Under the pieces are notes generated by a model. It was not told the DNA's origin and made no database searches. It saw nothing but the letters and a program-made list of their open reading frames with translations. A stretch of 64,000 bases of DNA from contig NZ_FOQK01000006.1 of assembly GCF_900113715.1 (NCBI RefSeq), forward strand, positions 30,182 to 94,181, given 5' to 3'. This stretch comes from Pseudoselenomonas ruminantium (GTDB lineage Bacteria > Bacillota > Negativicutes > Selenomonadales > Selenomonadaceae). The first letter of the stretch is position 1, and every line of letters begins with the position of its first letter. Below, piece by piece: positions 1-9,002 of this stretch. A program made the position numbers and the translations under genes.

Positions 1-2
1 AT

Positions 3-77
3 GCGGAAATAGCTCAGTGGTAGAGCACCACCTTGCCAAGGTGGGGGTCGCGAGTTCGAGCCTCGTTTTCCGCTCCA
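3..77 (+). tRNA. tRNA-Gly (GCC)
   Basis: The acceptor arms GCGGAAA and TTTCCGC pair, with discriminator T and an encoded CCA end. The D arm and a T arm with GTTCGAG are visible, and the anticodon loop TTGCCAA places GCC at 35-37. It is followed after 8 bases by another tRNA, so this is the tail of a tRNA operon that probably begins upstream of the window. Confidence 0.97.
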
Positions 78-85
78 TTTTTTTT

Positions 86-159
<74 letters not shown>

Positions 160-173
160 AAATAAATGAGCAG

Positions 174-202
174 GTCTGAAAGAGAATCTTTCAGGCTTTT
201 TT
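174..202 (+). terminator. Terminator of the tRNA operon
   Basis: A 9-bp stem (GTCTGAAAG / CTTTCAGGC, one G-T pair) with a 5-base loop is followed by TTTTTT. It ends the tRNA-Gly/tRNA-Cys transcript. Confidence 0.9.
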
Positions 203-241
203 ATTGCCAGAAAAAAGATTTCAAATAATTGTAAATTATCA

Positions 242-247
242 TATAAT
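242..247 (+). promoter_or_regulatory. Possible -10 box for the RsiV-like gene
   Basis: TATAAT lies 42 bases before the start codon in an AT-rich stretch right after the tRNA terminator. A -35 is poor (TTCAAA about 17 bases upstream), so this is only a likely promoter. Confidence 0.4.
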
Positions 248-289
248 AGATGTAGCGAAGTTTATCTGTGCGGTAAAGGAGGCAGGATT

Positions 290-1141
290 ATGAAAAAGCG
301 AATGATTGCGGCAGGGCTGCTGGCAGGCTTATGCACTGTATTTGTGCCAAGTGCCGTGGACAGCCCTTGGCAGATGACGGCCAGTGCTTGCGAGGAGGGG
401 CAGGAGGCAAGGACTCCGTTTTGCCTGCCGCTGGCGTATTCATCCGAGGTCGTGACCGAAACGCTTAGGGACAAACAGGATGGCAAGCTGATGATTGAAG
501 CAAAGACGTATGCCGTGACGCTTTCGGGAAAATATGCAGAGTATTATCCGCAGCTGCAGCAGACGCTTACGCGTATCTCCAAGGAGAAAAAATCACAGCT
601 GCATAAGCTGCTGCAGAACTGGAAACAGGATTTCCAATCCATCTATGAACAGCACAAGCAAGCGATGCCAGCTGATACGAGCACGCCGTTTTCTTACGAG
701 AATAGCTTCATGGGGCTGCGGGCTGACTCGCATGTTTTCAGCTTTGCCAGTAGTGCGTACAGTTACTTCGGTGGGGCGCATCCAACACTCTATTACGACG
801 CAGTGACAATCGATACGCGCACGGGCAAGGTTTTGAAGCTTACGGATGTTTTGCAGAAAACAGCAGGCTTTGCCGCTGTTATTGCCGATGAAGCCATCGC
901 CCAGCAGGAGTATCGCGATCAATTGCCGGAGCGCAGCGAATCGATCCGGCTGATCCAGGAGATGATAGACAGTGATTCCTTGGTGTTTGGCCTAGACAAT
1001 GACGGCATGAAGGTGTACTTTGGCAATTATGCCCTCGGCAGCTATGCAATGGGGACTATGGTGGTCACTGTGCCATATAAGACACATGCGGAGTTCTTCT
1101 GCCCGCAATACGTCTTTACCGGAATCATGGCGAAGGGGTAA
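290..1141 (+). CDS. Secreted RsiV-like (DUF3298) protein
   Basis: A 283-residue protein with an N-terminal signal peptide: a charged MKKR start, a hydrophobic stretch to about residue 20 and Ala-rich cleavage candidates near residue 34. The mature part resembles the extracellular domains of RsiV-type anti-sigma proteins, including the YFGGAHP motif near residue 160 followed by a beta-rich segment typical of DUF3298. There is no N-terminal cytoplasmic anti-sigma region, so it is a stand-alone exported protein and not a classical RsiV. In the RsiV family this fold binds lysozyme, but whether this one does cannot be told. A good GGAGG lies before the ATG. It is monocistronic, between two terminators. 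Confidence 0.8.
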   Translation: MKKRMIAAGLLAGLCTVFVPSAVDSPWQMTASACEEGQEARTPFCLPLAYSSEVVTETLRDKQDGKLMIEAKTYAVTLSGKYAEYYPQLQQTLTRISKEKKSQLHKLLQNWKQDFQSIYEQHKQAMPADTSTPFSYENSFMGLRADSHVFSFASSAYSYFGGAHPTLYYDAVTIDTRTGKVLKLTDVLQKTAGFAAVIADEAIAQQEYRDQLPERSESIRLIQEMIDSDSLVFGLDNDGMKVYFGNYALGSYAMGTMVVTVPYKTHAEFFCPQYVFTGIMAKG

Positions 1142-1174
1142 CAGGTACGCGGCAAATAGGATAGAGACGATAAG

Positions 1175-1209
1175 CCGGAACGGCAGAATGGATGCGTTCC
1201 GGTTTTTTT
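1175..1209 (+). terminator. Terminator after the RsiV-like gene
   Basis: An 8-bp perfect stem CCGGAACG / CGTTCCGG is followed by a run of seven T. It separates the secreted protein gene from the miaB-mutSL operon. Confidence 0.9.
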
Positions 1210-1215
1210 GTGCCC

Positions 1216-1244
1216 TTTTCATTCTGGGAGAGAACTGATATAAT
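1216..1244 (+). promoter_or_regulatory. Promoter of the zinc-ribbon/miaB/mutSL operon
   Basis: TTTTCA (1216-1221) and a perfect TATAAT (1239-1244) are separated by 17 bases, just after the preceding terminator and 40 bases before the first gene of the operon. Confidence 0.6.
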
Positions 1245-1284
1245 TAAATATTGTTTTATTAATGATATGAGGAGTTGTTCGCCA

Positions 1285-2205
1285 ATGGCTAATGAACCGT
1301 CCCGGATTACGGATAATCTGCTGAATGTCTATAATTATTGTTTTGTGGAGACCGTTCCCTATGCGTTCTTCAAGCCGAATCCGGAGCGGGATATTCCGGT
1401 GAAGCTTGTCGACAAGGAATATCATTGCAAGGCCTGTGGCAAGGTGACGAATGTCAGATACAACCCGCGCCCGCTGACGTATTTCTCCAAGGGGAAACTC
1501 GCGCAGCAGCGGCGCGTCTATGATGCGCTGGGCAAGGAGTTCCCGTTTATGGGGCAAATCCAGGCTGGCACGCCGTTTACCAATGAGGCGGTCGGGCTTT
1601 GCCGTGCCTGTGCAGCGGAAAAAGTCCTGACGGCAAAGACGCCCGCGCAGCAGGTGGTAAATCTTTCCGAGCAGCTGCACCGGGCCGATGAGCTTGTCGT
1701 GGCCAAAGCACGGGCGGCAATGGAAAAGGCTTTGACGGATTGGCTCGCTGAGGTAGAAAAGCCGGAAGCGTTCCTGTCGTATAATCTGACGGATTTTGCT
1801 GCCCTGCGCGATTTCATCTGTGCGGTCATGCTTGAGGATACCTCAGCCGAGAAGGCAATCTTGCAGGCGTATCGCGAGGAGATCGGTGCTATCGAAACGA
1901 AGCTGCAGCGAATGCTTGCGGAACTGCCGGAGCAGTGGAAAGCCTATGCGGCTCGTTCGACGGCGGTATTCGAGTCGATGAACGACAAAATGTATCACGA
2001 ATATACGGTCGTGTTCCCGGCACCGGGGCAGCTGCCGGAGGACTACTATATCTATCGGAATATCGAGAAGAAGCGCGTGTTGATGTTCTTGGAGCAGCCG
2101 CGCGTGGAAACCCTTGACGAATTGTTTATGGAAGTCGGCTTCCATGGCGAATGGATCGATTTGGTGACCAAACGTCTGGAGTCATTGGCACAGGAAGAAG
2201 AGTAA
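1285..2205 (+). CDS. Uncharacterised zinc-ribbon protein at the head of the miaB-mutSL operon
   Basis: I do not recognise this 306-residue protein. The start chosen is the ATG at 1285, which has GAGGAG about ten bases upstream; the reading frame is open further 5' but overlaps the terminator. Two CxxC pairs (CKAC near residue 48 and CRAC near residue 106) probably form one zinc ribbon. The rest is charged and helical with no signal peptide or membrane segment, so it should be cytoplasmic. It ends 16 bases before miaB and has its own promoter, so it is the first gene of the operon carrying tRNA modification and mismatch repair. That position is the only hint at its role. Confidence 0.75.
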   Translation: MANEPSRITDNLLNVYNYCFVETVPYAFFKPNPERDIPVKLVDKEYHCKACGKVTNVRYNPRPLTYFSKGKLAQQRRVYDALGKEFPFMGQIQAGTPFTNEAVGLCRACAAEKVLTAKTPAQQVVNLSEQLHRADELVVAKARAAMEKALTDWLAEVEKPEAFLSYNLTDFAALRDFICAVMLEDTSAEKAILQAYREEIGAIETKLQRMLAELPEQWKAYAARSTAVFESMNDKMYHEYTVVFPAPGQLPEDYYIYRNIEKKRVLMFLEQPRVETLDELFMEVGFHGEWIDLVTKRLESLAQEEE

Positions 2206-2221
2206 GGAGATCATTCACTAA

Positions 2222-3529
2222 ATGAAGAAAGCTTTTATTGGCGTCTACGGATGCCAAATGAATATCAGTGATGCCGAGCGCATGGAAGGCCAGCTGAAGA
2301 CCATCGGCTATGAGCGCGTGGAGGAGATGGAGGGCGCTGACCTCATTCTCCTGAATACCTGCTGCGTGCGTGAGACGGCTGAGGACAAGGTCTATGGCAA
2401 GATTGGCGAAATCAAGCATCTGAAGCGTGCCAATCCGGAGCTCATCTTTGGCATCACGGGCTGCATGGCGCAGAAGGAAAGCGACGGGCTCATCAAGCGT
2501 GCCCCGCATATCGATTTTGTCCTCGGCACCAATAAAGTCCATGAACTCACCCATGTCGTACAGGAAATCGAGCAGGAGCGCGGCCATATCGTCGACACGC
2601 AGCTTGGCGAGACCGAACTTCCCGACGATGTGCCGGTGGCCCGCGGGGGCAAGTTCTCGGCCTGGGTCCCCATCATGTACGGCTGCAATAATTTCTGCAC
2701 TTATTGCATCGTTCCCTATGTGCGCGGCCGCGAGCGCAGCCGTCTGCCCGAAGATGTCGTGCAGGAAGTCCGTGAGGCCGTGGCCCAGGGCTATAAGGAA
2801 GTCACGCTCTTGGGTCAGAATGTCAATTCCTATGGTAAGGACCATAAGCAGGCCGACTTTGCCGATCTCTTGAAAATGGTCGACGAGGTGCCGGGGATCG
2901 AGCGCGTGCGCTTTATGACGTCGCATCCGAAGGATTTGAGCGATAAGGTCATTGCGGTGATCCGCGACGGCAAGCACATCTGCGAGCACATCCACCTGCC
3001 GGTGCAGTACGGCAGCAACAAGCTGCTGAAGGCCATGAACCGCGTTTACACGGTGGAGAGCTATAAGGATTTGGTGCGCCGCATCCGCCAGGAGATCCCG
3101 GAGGCCGCGCTGACCACGGATCTTATCGTGGGATTCCCTGGCGAGACCGACGAGGACTTTGCTGAGATGCTGGCTTTCCTCAAGGAGATCCGCTATGACT
3201 CGGCCTATACCTTCATCTACTCGAAGCGTTCGGGCACGCCGGCCGCGACGATGGAGAATCAGGTCGATGACAAGGTCAAGCACCAGCGCCTCGAACAGCT
3301 CATGGCCCTGCAGAACGAAATCAGCCTGGAAATCAATCGGGGCCTGCAGGATAAGGTGCTGGAGGTCATGGTTGAGGGACCGAGCAAGAATGATGCGGGC
3401 ATCTGGAATGGCCGCACGCGCACGAATAAGATCGTACTGTTTGCTCATGGCGATGAGCAGGAGGGCGATTTCATCAATGTCAAGATCACACAACCGCAGA
3501 CCTGGGTTTTGAAGGGCGAGCGGGTATAA
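2222..3529 (+). CDS. miaB: tRNA-2-methylthio-N6-dimethylallyladenosine synthase MiaB
   Basis: A 435-residue radical-SAM methylthiotransferase that adds the 2-methylthio group to i6A37 of tRNAs reading UNN codons. The order is typical: an N-terminal UPF0004 domain binding the second 4Fe-4S cluster (Cys in GCQMN near residue 10, then the NTCCVRE and GCMAQ cysteines), the radical-SAM CxxxCxxC at about residues 155-162, and a C-terminal TRAM domain. Length is normal for the family. It is followed 18 bases later by mutS; miaB beside mutSL is a common Firmicute arrangement. MiaB rather than MtaB or RimO is favoured by the YGCQMN start and this neighbourhood. Confidence 0.95.
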   Translation: MKKAFIGVYGCQMNISDAERMEGQLKTIGYERVEEMEGADLILLNTCCVRETAEDKVYGKIGEIKHLKRANPELIFGITGCMAQKESDGLIKRAPHIDFVLGTNKVHELTHVVQEIEQERGHIVDTQLGETELPDDVPVARGGKFSAWVPIMYGCNNFCTYCIVPYVRGRERSRLPEDVVQEVREAVAQGYKEVTLLGQNVNSYGKDHKQADFADLLKMVDEVPGIERVRFMTSHPKDLSDKVIAVIRDGKHICEHIHLPVQYGSNKLLKAMNRVYTVESYKDLVRRIRQEIPEAALTTDLIVGFPGETDEDFAEMLAFLKEIRYDSAYTFIYSKRSGTPAATMENQVDDKVKHQRLEQLMALQNEISLEINRGLQDKVLEVMVEGPSKNDAGIWNGRTRTNKIVLFAHGDEQEGDFINVKITQPQTWVLKGERV

Positions 3530-3547
3530 TAGACCGGAGGTATTTCC

Positions 3548-6145
3548 ATGGAATTTACGCCGATGATGCAGCAGTATCTGGCTACGAAGGAGCAGAATCC
3601 CGGGAGCATCTTGTTTTTCCGCTTGGGCGATTTCTACGAGATGTTTTTCGATGATGCCCGGATTGTCTCCAAGGAGCTGGGGCTGACCCTTACAAGCCGC
3701 AGCGGCAATAAAGACAAAGCGCCGATGTGCGGCGTACCGTATCATGCGGCGGAAACCTATATCAATAAGCTCGTGGGCCGTGGCTATAAGGTGGCGATTG
3801 CTGAGCAGATTGGCGATCCGAAGGCCAAGGGGCTCACGAAACGCGAAATCATCAAGATCATCACGCCGGGCACGGTGCTTTCCGAGTCGGCCCTCAAAGA
3901 CGCGCAGAACAACTATATCGCGCTGGTCTATGAGAAGAACGAAGACATCGTGCTGGCCGGTGCCGACATCTCGACGGGTGAGTGTTTCTATGGCATCTAC
4001 ACGGGGGGCAACCGCCTGCAGATGCTCTTGGATGAGCTCTACCGCCTGGCGATGCCGGAGCTCTTGGTCGTCGGCAAGCCGTCCTTTATGGACGCGCTCA
4101 AGGAGTTTACCGATTTGCGTCTGCCGAATTGCTCGTATACGCTGCGCGAGGAGATTTCGCGCGCCGTTGACGACCGCATCATCCAGCATTTCGATGCGGC
4201 GACGCGGCCCGATAATCAGGAGGCCCGGGAGGCTGTTGCAACGCTTCTTGACTACCTCCATGAGACGGTCATGACGGACCTTACGCATCTTAACAAGCTC
4301 ACCTATCTTGATGCGTCAGAGAATCTCGTCATCGATACTTATACGCTGCGCAACCTGGAAATCACGCGCAATCTGCGCGATGGCGGCAAGAAGGATACGC
4401 TCCTTGACGTACTTGATTTTACCGAGACGGCCATGGGCAGCCGCCTTTTGAAGAAATGGCTCGAGTATCCACTGCTCAACGTGCTGCCGATAAACCGCCG
4501 CCTCGATGCCGTCGAGGAGCTTACGCAGGATTTTTCCCTGCGTGGCGGCCTGCGGGCAGACTGCAAGGAAATCCACGATTTCGAGCGGCTGCTCACGCGC
4601 ATCGAGGTTGGCACGGCCAATGCCCGCGACCTCATCGCGCTGAAGATTTCGCTCATGTGCCTGCCGGGCATCCAGCAGCATATGGCTGGGGTCAAGTCCC
4701 AGGTGCTTACGGAGTGCAAGGCGGGCATCCAGTCCTTTGATGCCCTCGTGGACCTTTTGCAGCGCTCGATCGTCGAGGAGCCTGGCATTTCGCTTAGGGA
4801 AGGCGGCATCATCAAATCCGGCTATAACGCCGAGCTTGACGAATACCGCCGTATTGCCCATGACAGCAAGGCCATGCTGCAGGAAATCGAGGAGCGGGAG
4901 AAGGAAGCGACGGGCATCAAGTCGCTGAAGATTGGCTACAACAAGGTCTTTGGCTACTATATCGAGGTGCGCCACAGCGGCACGGACCTCGTGCCCGACC
5001 GCTATATCCGCAAGCAGACACTGGCCAATGCCGAGCGCTATATCACCGAGGAACTCAAGGAATTTGAGACGAAGATCCTCGGTGCGCAGGAAAAAATCGT
5101 GCAGATTGAGTACAATCTGTTTACCGAAGTCCGGGAGACCATCAAGGGCCAGCTGACAGAAATCCAGGCCACGGCGCACGAGATTGCCATCGTCGATGTG
5201 CTCACGAGCCTGGCGGAGGCAGCGAGCACCTATAACTATGTGCGCCCGCGCATGACCAATGACGGTGCCATCGATATAAAGGATGGCCGTCATCCACTCG
5301 TCGAGCGCATCCTGACGCGCGACCTCTTCGTGCCGAACGATACGCGTCTTAACCATAACGATTGTGAAATCATGCTGATTACGGGGCCGAATATGGCCGG
5401 TAAGTCGACTTATATGCGCCAGGTGGCGCTGCTTACGCTTATGGCACAGATCGGCAGCTTCATTCCGGCGCGGGAAGCATCCATCTCGCCGGTTGACCGC
5501 ATCTTTACGCGCATCGGCGCCAGCGATGACCTCGTCAGCGGCCAGAGTACGTTTATGGTCGAGATGAATGAGGTGGCGCAAATCCTAAAATACGCGACCA
5601 AGGACAGCCTCGTGATTCTCGATGAGATTGGCCGCGGTACGAGCACCTTTGACGGCATGAGCATCGCCCGCGCCGTCATCGAACATATCGAAAGCAAGGT
5701 ACACGCGAAGACGCTCTTTGCCACGCATTACCATGAGCTCACGGACCTCGAGGACGATAAGGTCAAGAACTTCTGCGTGGCGGTCAAGGAGCGCGGTACC
5801 CAGGTTGCGTTCCTGCGCCGCATCGTGGCAGGCTCGGCCGATAAGTCCTACGGCATCCATGTCGCACGGCTCGCTGGCCTGCCAAAGGCTGTGACGAAGC
5901 GGGCGGAAGATATCCTGGCGGCCTTGGAGTCCGAGCAGGGCGCTGAGGTGGCAGCCGCTGCAGCCCAGGCGGCAAAACCTGTGGAAAAAGTGGCTGAGGC
6001 TGACGATATGATGGGCTCGTTGTTTGCGAGCAGCCTGAGCGATACGCTTTTATCGCTCGATGTTATGACGATGACGCCACTTGAGGCGATGAATGAACTT
6101 TACAAACTGCAGGAGCAGGCAAAGAGGGAGGCTGGACAGGCATGA
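3548..6145 (+). CDS. mutS: DNA mismatch repair protein MutS
   Basis: An 865-residue MutS1-type mismatch-recognition ATPase. The N-terminal mismatch-binding domain has the FYE motif at residues 29-31, whose Phe stacks on the mispaired base. Connector, lever and clamp domains follow, then the ABC-type ATPase with Walker A GPNMAGKST at 613-621, the Walker B DEIGRGTST and the FATHYHEL switch. The C-terminal end keeps the short helical tail with an Ala-rich linker. Start ATG has GGAGG upstream. The last four bases overlap the mutL start, indicating translational coupling. Confidence 0.97.
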   Translation: MEFTPMMQQYLATKEQNPGSILFFRLGDFYEMFFDDARIVSKELGLTLTSRSGNKDKAPMCGVPYHAAETYINKLVGRGYKVAIAEQIGDPKAKGLTKREIIKIITPGTVLSESALKDAQNNYIALVYEKNEDIVLAGADISTGECFYGIYTGGNRLQMLLDELYRLAMPELLVVGKPSFMDALKEFTDLRLPNCSYTLREEISRAVDDRIIQHFDAATRPDNQEAREAVATLLDYLHETVMTDLTHLNKLTYLDASENLVIDTYTLRNLEITRNLRDGGKKDTLLDVLDFTETAMGSRLLKKWLEYPLLNVLPINRRLDAVEELTQDFSLRGGLRADCKEIHDFERLLTRIEVGTANARDLIALKISLMCLPGIQQHMAGVKSQVLTECKAGIQSFDALVDLLQRSIVEEPGISLREGGIIKSGYNAELDEYRRIAHDSKAMLQEIEEREKEATGIKSLKIGYNKVFGYYIEVRHSGTDLVPDRYIRKQTLANAERYITEELKEFETKILGAQEKIVQIEYNLFTEVRETIKGQLTEIQATAHEIAIVDVLTSLAEAASTYNYVRPRMTNDGAIDIKDGRHPLVERILTRDLFVPNDTRLNHNDCEIMLITGPNMAGKSTYMRQVALLTLMAQIGSFIPAREASISPVDRIFTRIGASDDLVSGQSTFMVEMNEVAQILKYATKDSLVILDEIGRGTSTFDGMSIARAVIEHIESKVHAKTLFATHYHELTDLEDDKVKNFCVAVKERGTQVAFLRRIVAGSADKSYGIHVARLAGLPKAVTKRAEDILAALESEQGAEVAAAAAQAAKPVEKVAEADDMMGSLFASSLSDTLLSLDVMTMTPLEAMNELYKLQEQAKREAGQA

Positions 6146-8133
6146 GTCTTATCCATGTTTTGGACGATAACACCATCAACAAGATTGCTGCCGGTGAGGT
6201 GGTAGAACGGCCAGCGTCGGTCATCAAAGAGCTTATAGAAAATGCAATGGATGCTGGCGCAAACCGTATCGAAGTCGAGATCATGGCCGGCGGCACCAGC
6301 TTCATGCGCGTTACGGACAACGGCAAGGGCATGAGCATGGAGGATGCAAAACTTGCCATCCTTCGCCATGCGACGAGCAAGATTCGCGAAGTCGGCGACC
6401 TCAATACCATCGGTACGCTGGGCTTTCGCGGCGAGGCCCTGCCGACGATTGCCTCGGTCTCGCGCTTTACGATGCTCACGCGTCAAAAGGGCGATGACCT
6501 CGGCACGCGCGTCGATATCAGCGGCGGCAAGACGCCCGATATCATCGAGACCGGCTGTGGTCTCGGCACGACCATCAAGGTAGAGGATTTATTTTTCAAC
6601 ACGCCGGCGCGCAAGAAATTCCTCAAGACGAACCACACCGAGGGTTCGAAAATCAACGACTTTATCGTAAAACTCGCTTTGTCGCGGCCCGATATCGAGT
6701 TCCATTTCATCAACAATAACAAGGTGTCGGTCGTGACGCCGGGCAATGATAATCTGTTTGACACGATACAGGCCATCTATGGTGCAAATGTCGCGGATTC
6801 ACTGCTGGCATTGAGCCTTGACAGCGAAGAAGTCAAAATCAGCGGCTATATCACGAAGCCTTCGCTGCTCAAGAGCAGCCGCGGCTGGCAGACCTATATC
6901 GTCAACGGCCGCATCATCCAGAACCGGGCGATTGCCAAGGCCATCGATAACGCCTATAAGTCCTTGATCCCGAAAAGCGGCTTCCCGCTGGCGGTGCTGA
7001 AGATCGAGGTGCCGCAGCGCACGATTGACGTCAACGTCCATCCGCAGAAGAGCGAGATGAAATTCGAGGACGAGGGACTTATCTTCAAGGCCGTCTACAA
7101 GGCGGTGCTTGACGCCATCCGTCCGGCGTCGGATCGCGGGCTTGGCGAAGTCGCAGCTGTTGTCGAAAAGCCGCGGCCCAACTATACGATGGAGCCGATG
7201 CACTTCGTGCCGGCGACGGAACCAGTACGGCAGGTTTCGGCAGACCGCAGCCATGACAGTGCGCCGCGCACGATTTACGAAGCCGTGCACCGGCCAGCCA
7301 GCCAGCCGTCGATTGGCTTTGCCGATGCCCAGGCCGAGCTCCGGCAGGCGCGGCAGACCCATTATCCGGCGCCAGAGCCCCAGGAAAGGGTGGCAGAAGG
7401 TGCCAAGGACTTTGGCGCAGCTGACAAGTCAACATTGACAAGTCAAGCTGACAAGTCAAATCTGACAAGTCAAGCTGACTGGTCAGATTCCGGGCAGGAT
7501 GGGGCGGCTGCGCCGCAGGCTGACTGTGAGGCGCAGGCCCTGCTCGATGCCGAGGGGACGATTATCCCCATAGGTCAGGTTGACCTTACCTATATCATCG
7601 CGCAGGACGCCAAGGGACTCTACCTCATCGACCAGCATGCGGCTCATGAGCGCATCTTGTTCGATAAATTGTCGGCGATGGCCGATGGGATTCCTTCGCA
7701 GCAGCTTTTGGTGCATCAGCTGCTGACTTTTGACCGCAAGGAAGCCGCCCTCGTCGAGGAGAATAAGGAGCTTTTTGCAAAGCTCGGTTTCCATATGGAG
7801 CCGGCGGGGGATTTGGATTACCGCCTCATGGAAGTGCCGGCTGATGTGCCGGTCAGCGAGGCCGAGGATATCATCCGCGAAATCCTTACGGGACTTAATG
7901 AGATGCATGAGACGACGGCCAAGGAAATCCGCCAGCACTGCCTGGCGACGACGGCTTGCCGCGCTGCCATCAAGGCTGGCGAGGAACTCAATCTGCGGCA
8001 GATGCAGATTCTCCTGGAGGAGCTTTCGCATACGCCGTTTCCGTATACCTGTCCCCATGGACGGCCGACGATTTTGAAGTTTTCCAGTGAGGATTTAGCC
8101 AAGATGTTCAAGCGGACAGGGTTTGGCTTTTGA
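6142..8133 (+). CDS. mutL: DNA mismatch repair protein MutL (endonuclease type)
   Basis: A 663-residue MutL. The N-terminal GHKL ATPase shows ENAMDAGA, DNGKGM and GFRGEAL. A variable linker of about residues 350-470 joins it to the dimerisation/endonuclease domain, which carries DQHAAHE starting near residue 497, ACRAAIKAG and CPHGRPT. These metal-site motifs mark it as the nicking MutL found in species without MutH. In the motif DQHA-X2-E-X4-E the last Glu is Asp here. The linker contains a short tandem repeat encoded by five TGACNNGTCA palindromes (7422-7485). It overlaps mutS by four bases. Confidence 0.96.
   Translation: MSLIHVLDDNTINKIAAGEVVERPASVIKELIENAMDAGANRIEVEIMAGGTSFMRVTDNGKGMSMEDAKLAILRHATSKIREVGDLNTIGTLGFRGEALPTIASVSRFTMLTRQKGDDLGTRVDISGGKTPDIIETGCGLGTTIKVEDLFFNTPARKKFLKTNHTEGSKINDFIVKLALSRPDIEFHFINNNKVSVVTPGNDNLFDTIQAIYGANVADSLLALSLDSEEVKISGYITKPSLLKSSRGWQTYIVNGRIIQNRAIAKAIDNAYKSLIPKSGFPLAVLKIEVPQRTIDVNVHPQKSEMKFEDEGLIFKAVYKAVLDAIRPASDRGLGEVAAVVEKPRPNYTMEPMHFVPATEPVRQVSADRSHDSAPRTIYEAVHRPASQPSIGFADAQAELRQARQTHYPAPEPQERVAEGAKDFGAADKSTLTSQADKSNLTSQADWSDSGQDGAAAPQADCEAQALLDAEGTIIPIGQVDLTYIIAQDAKGLYLIDQHAAHERILFDKLSAMADGIPSQQLLVHQLLTFDRKEAALVEENKELFAKLGFHMEPAGDLDYRLMEVPADVPVSEAEDIIREILTGLNEMHETTAKEIRQHCLATTACRAAIKAGEELNLRQMQILLEELSHTPFPYTCPHGRPTILKFSSEDLAKMFKRTGFGF
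7422..7485 (+). repeat. Five TGACNNGTCA palindromes in the mutL linker
   Basis: Four copies of TGACAAGTCA (7422, 7436, 7449, 7463) and one TGACTGGTCA (7476) lie in 64 bases with spacings of 13-14 bases. They encode repeating Asp-Lys-Ser and Thr-Ser-Gln units in the disordered linker of MutL. Each unit is a 4-bp inverted repeat around two central bases. Confidence 0.85.
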
Positions 8134-8147
8134 TAAAGGGAGAGACT

Positions 8148-8951
8148 ATGACAGATAACCAACTTGCAGCGGCGGTCACGACGGCGCGTAAATGGAACGA
8201 TGAGACGATCGCGCTGGCCAAGGCAACGGCGGATAAGCTCGGCATTGCCTACGCACCGCGCCAGCGGCTCTCGGTCGATGAGGTGCGTGAACGCTATCAT
8301 GTGGATTTCGTGCTCGTGGCCAAGCAGGATCTTCTGGTGCTCGATACGCCCCAGGGAGAGCTGTTCTTCCATCCGAACATGGCCCATCTGCGCCTCAAGA
8401 ATATCCGCAAGGGCGACGGCGACCGCATGGCAGAGGCCATGGACTTAAAGCCCGGCATGTCGGTGCTTGACGGCACGTTAGGGTTTGGCGCTGACGCGAT
8501 TGTCGCAAGCTTTGTGGTGGGACCCGAGGGAAGTGTTACAGGCCTTGAGTCAGAGCCGCTTATCGAGGCTGTCGTGAGCCGGGGGCTGTCGCATTTTGAA
8601 GGCGATACCTGGCGCATCCTTGAGGCCATGCGCCGGGTCAAGACGGTCTGCACGGATTCGCTGGATTATCTGAAGCGTCAGCCCGATAAGTCGGTTGATG
8701 TGGTTTACTTCGATCCGATGTTCCGCCATCCGCTGCTGGACAGCGCGAGTCTCACGCCGCTGCGCACCGTGGCCAATCACGCGGCGCTTAGCCACGAGCA
8801 TATCGAAGAGGCGCGCCGCGTGGCCCGTCACCGCGTCGTGTTCAAGGAAAACGCCCGCAGCGGCGAATTTGCGCGGCTTGGCTTTACGCGTATCGAAGGC
8901 GGCAAATACAGCAAAGTGCATTACGGCGTCATGACGCTGGAGGAAGAATAA
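8148..8951 (+). CDS. Class I SAM-dependent methyltransferase, RsmJ-like
   Basis: A 267-residue protein. The ATG at 8148 has AAAGGGAGAG upstream and is preferred over the in-frame TTG overlapping the mutL stop. A Rossmann-fold methyltransferase core is seen: motif I DGTLGFGADA, an acidic residue after the second strand (GLESE), and DPMF, the catalytic-loop motif of the RsmJ/YhiQ family that methylates N2 of a guanine in 16S rRNA. Firmicute homologues commonly sit near mutL or miaA. The family assignment is from motif resemblance; the target base is unproven. Confidence 0.75.
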   Translation: MTDNQLAAAVTTARKWNDETIALAKATADKLGIAYAPRQRLSVDEVRERYHVDFVLVAKQDLLVLDTPQGELFFHPNMAHLRLKNIRKGDGDRMAEAMDLKPGMSVLDGTLGFGADAIVASFVVGPEGSVTGLESEPLIEAVVSRGLSHFEGDTWRILEAMRRVKTVCTDSLDYLKRQPDKSVDVVYFDPMFRHPLLDSASLTPLRTVANHAALSHEHIEEARRVARHRVVFKENARSGEFARLGFTRIEGGKYSKVHYGVMTLEEE

Positions 8952-8959
8952 GTCAGCAT

Positions 8960-9002
8960 AAAACGGCTGTCCACAAGACTTGCTTGTGGGCAGCCGTTTT
9001 TT
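8960..9002. terminator. Bidirectional terminator between the mutL operon and the TSUP gene
   Basis: A long hairpin with arms AAAACGGCTG-CCACAAG and CTTGTGG-CAGCCGTTTT (one internal mismatch) has A and T runs on both sides, so it can stop transcription from both convergent units. Confidence 0.9.

Noticed and set aside
2126-4288. Antisense open frame of 720 codons opposite miaB and mutS
   Set aside because: It is the complement of two well-conserved genes in a GC-rich genome whose codon use avoids stops on the other strand. The translation is rich in Arg, His and Leu and resembles no protein.
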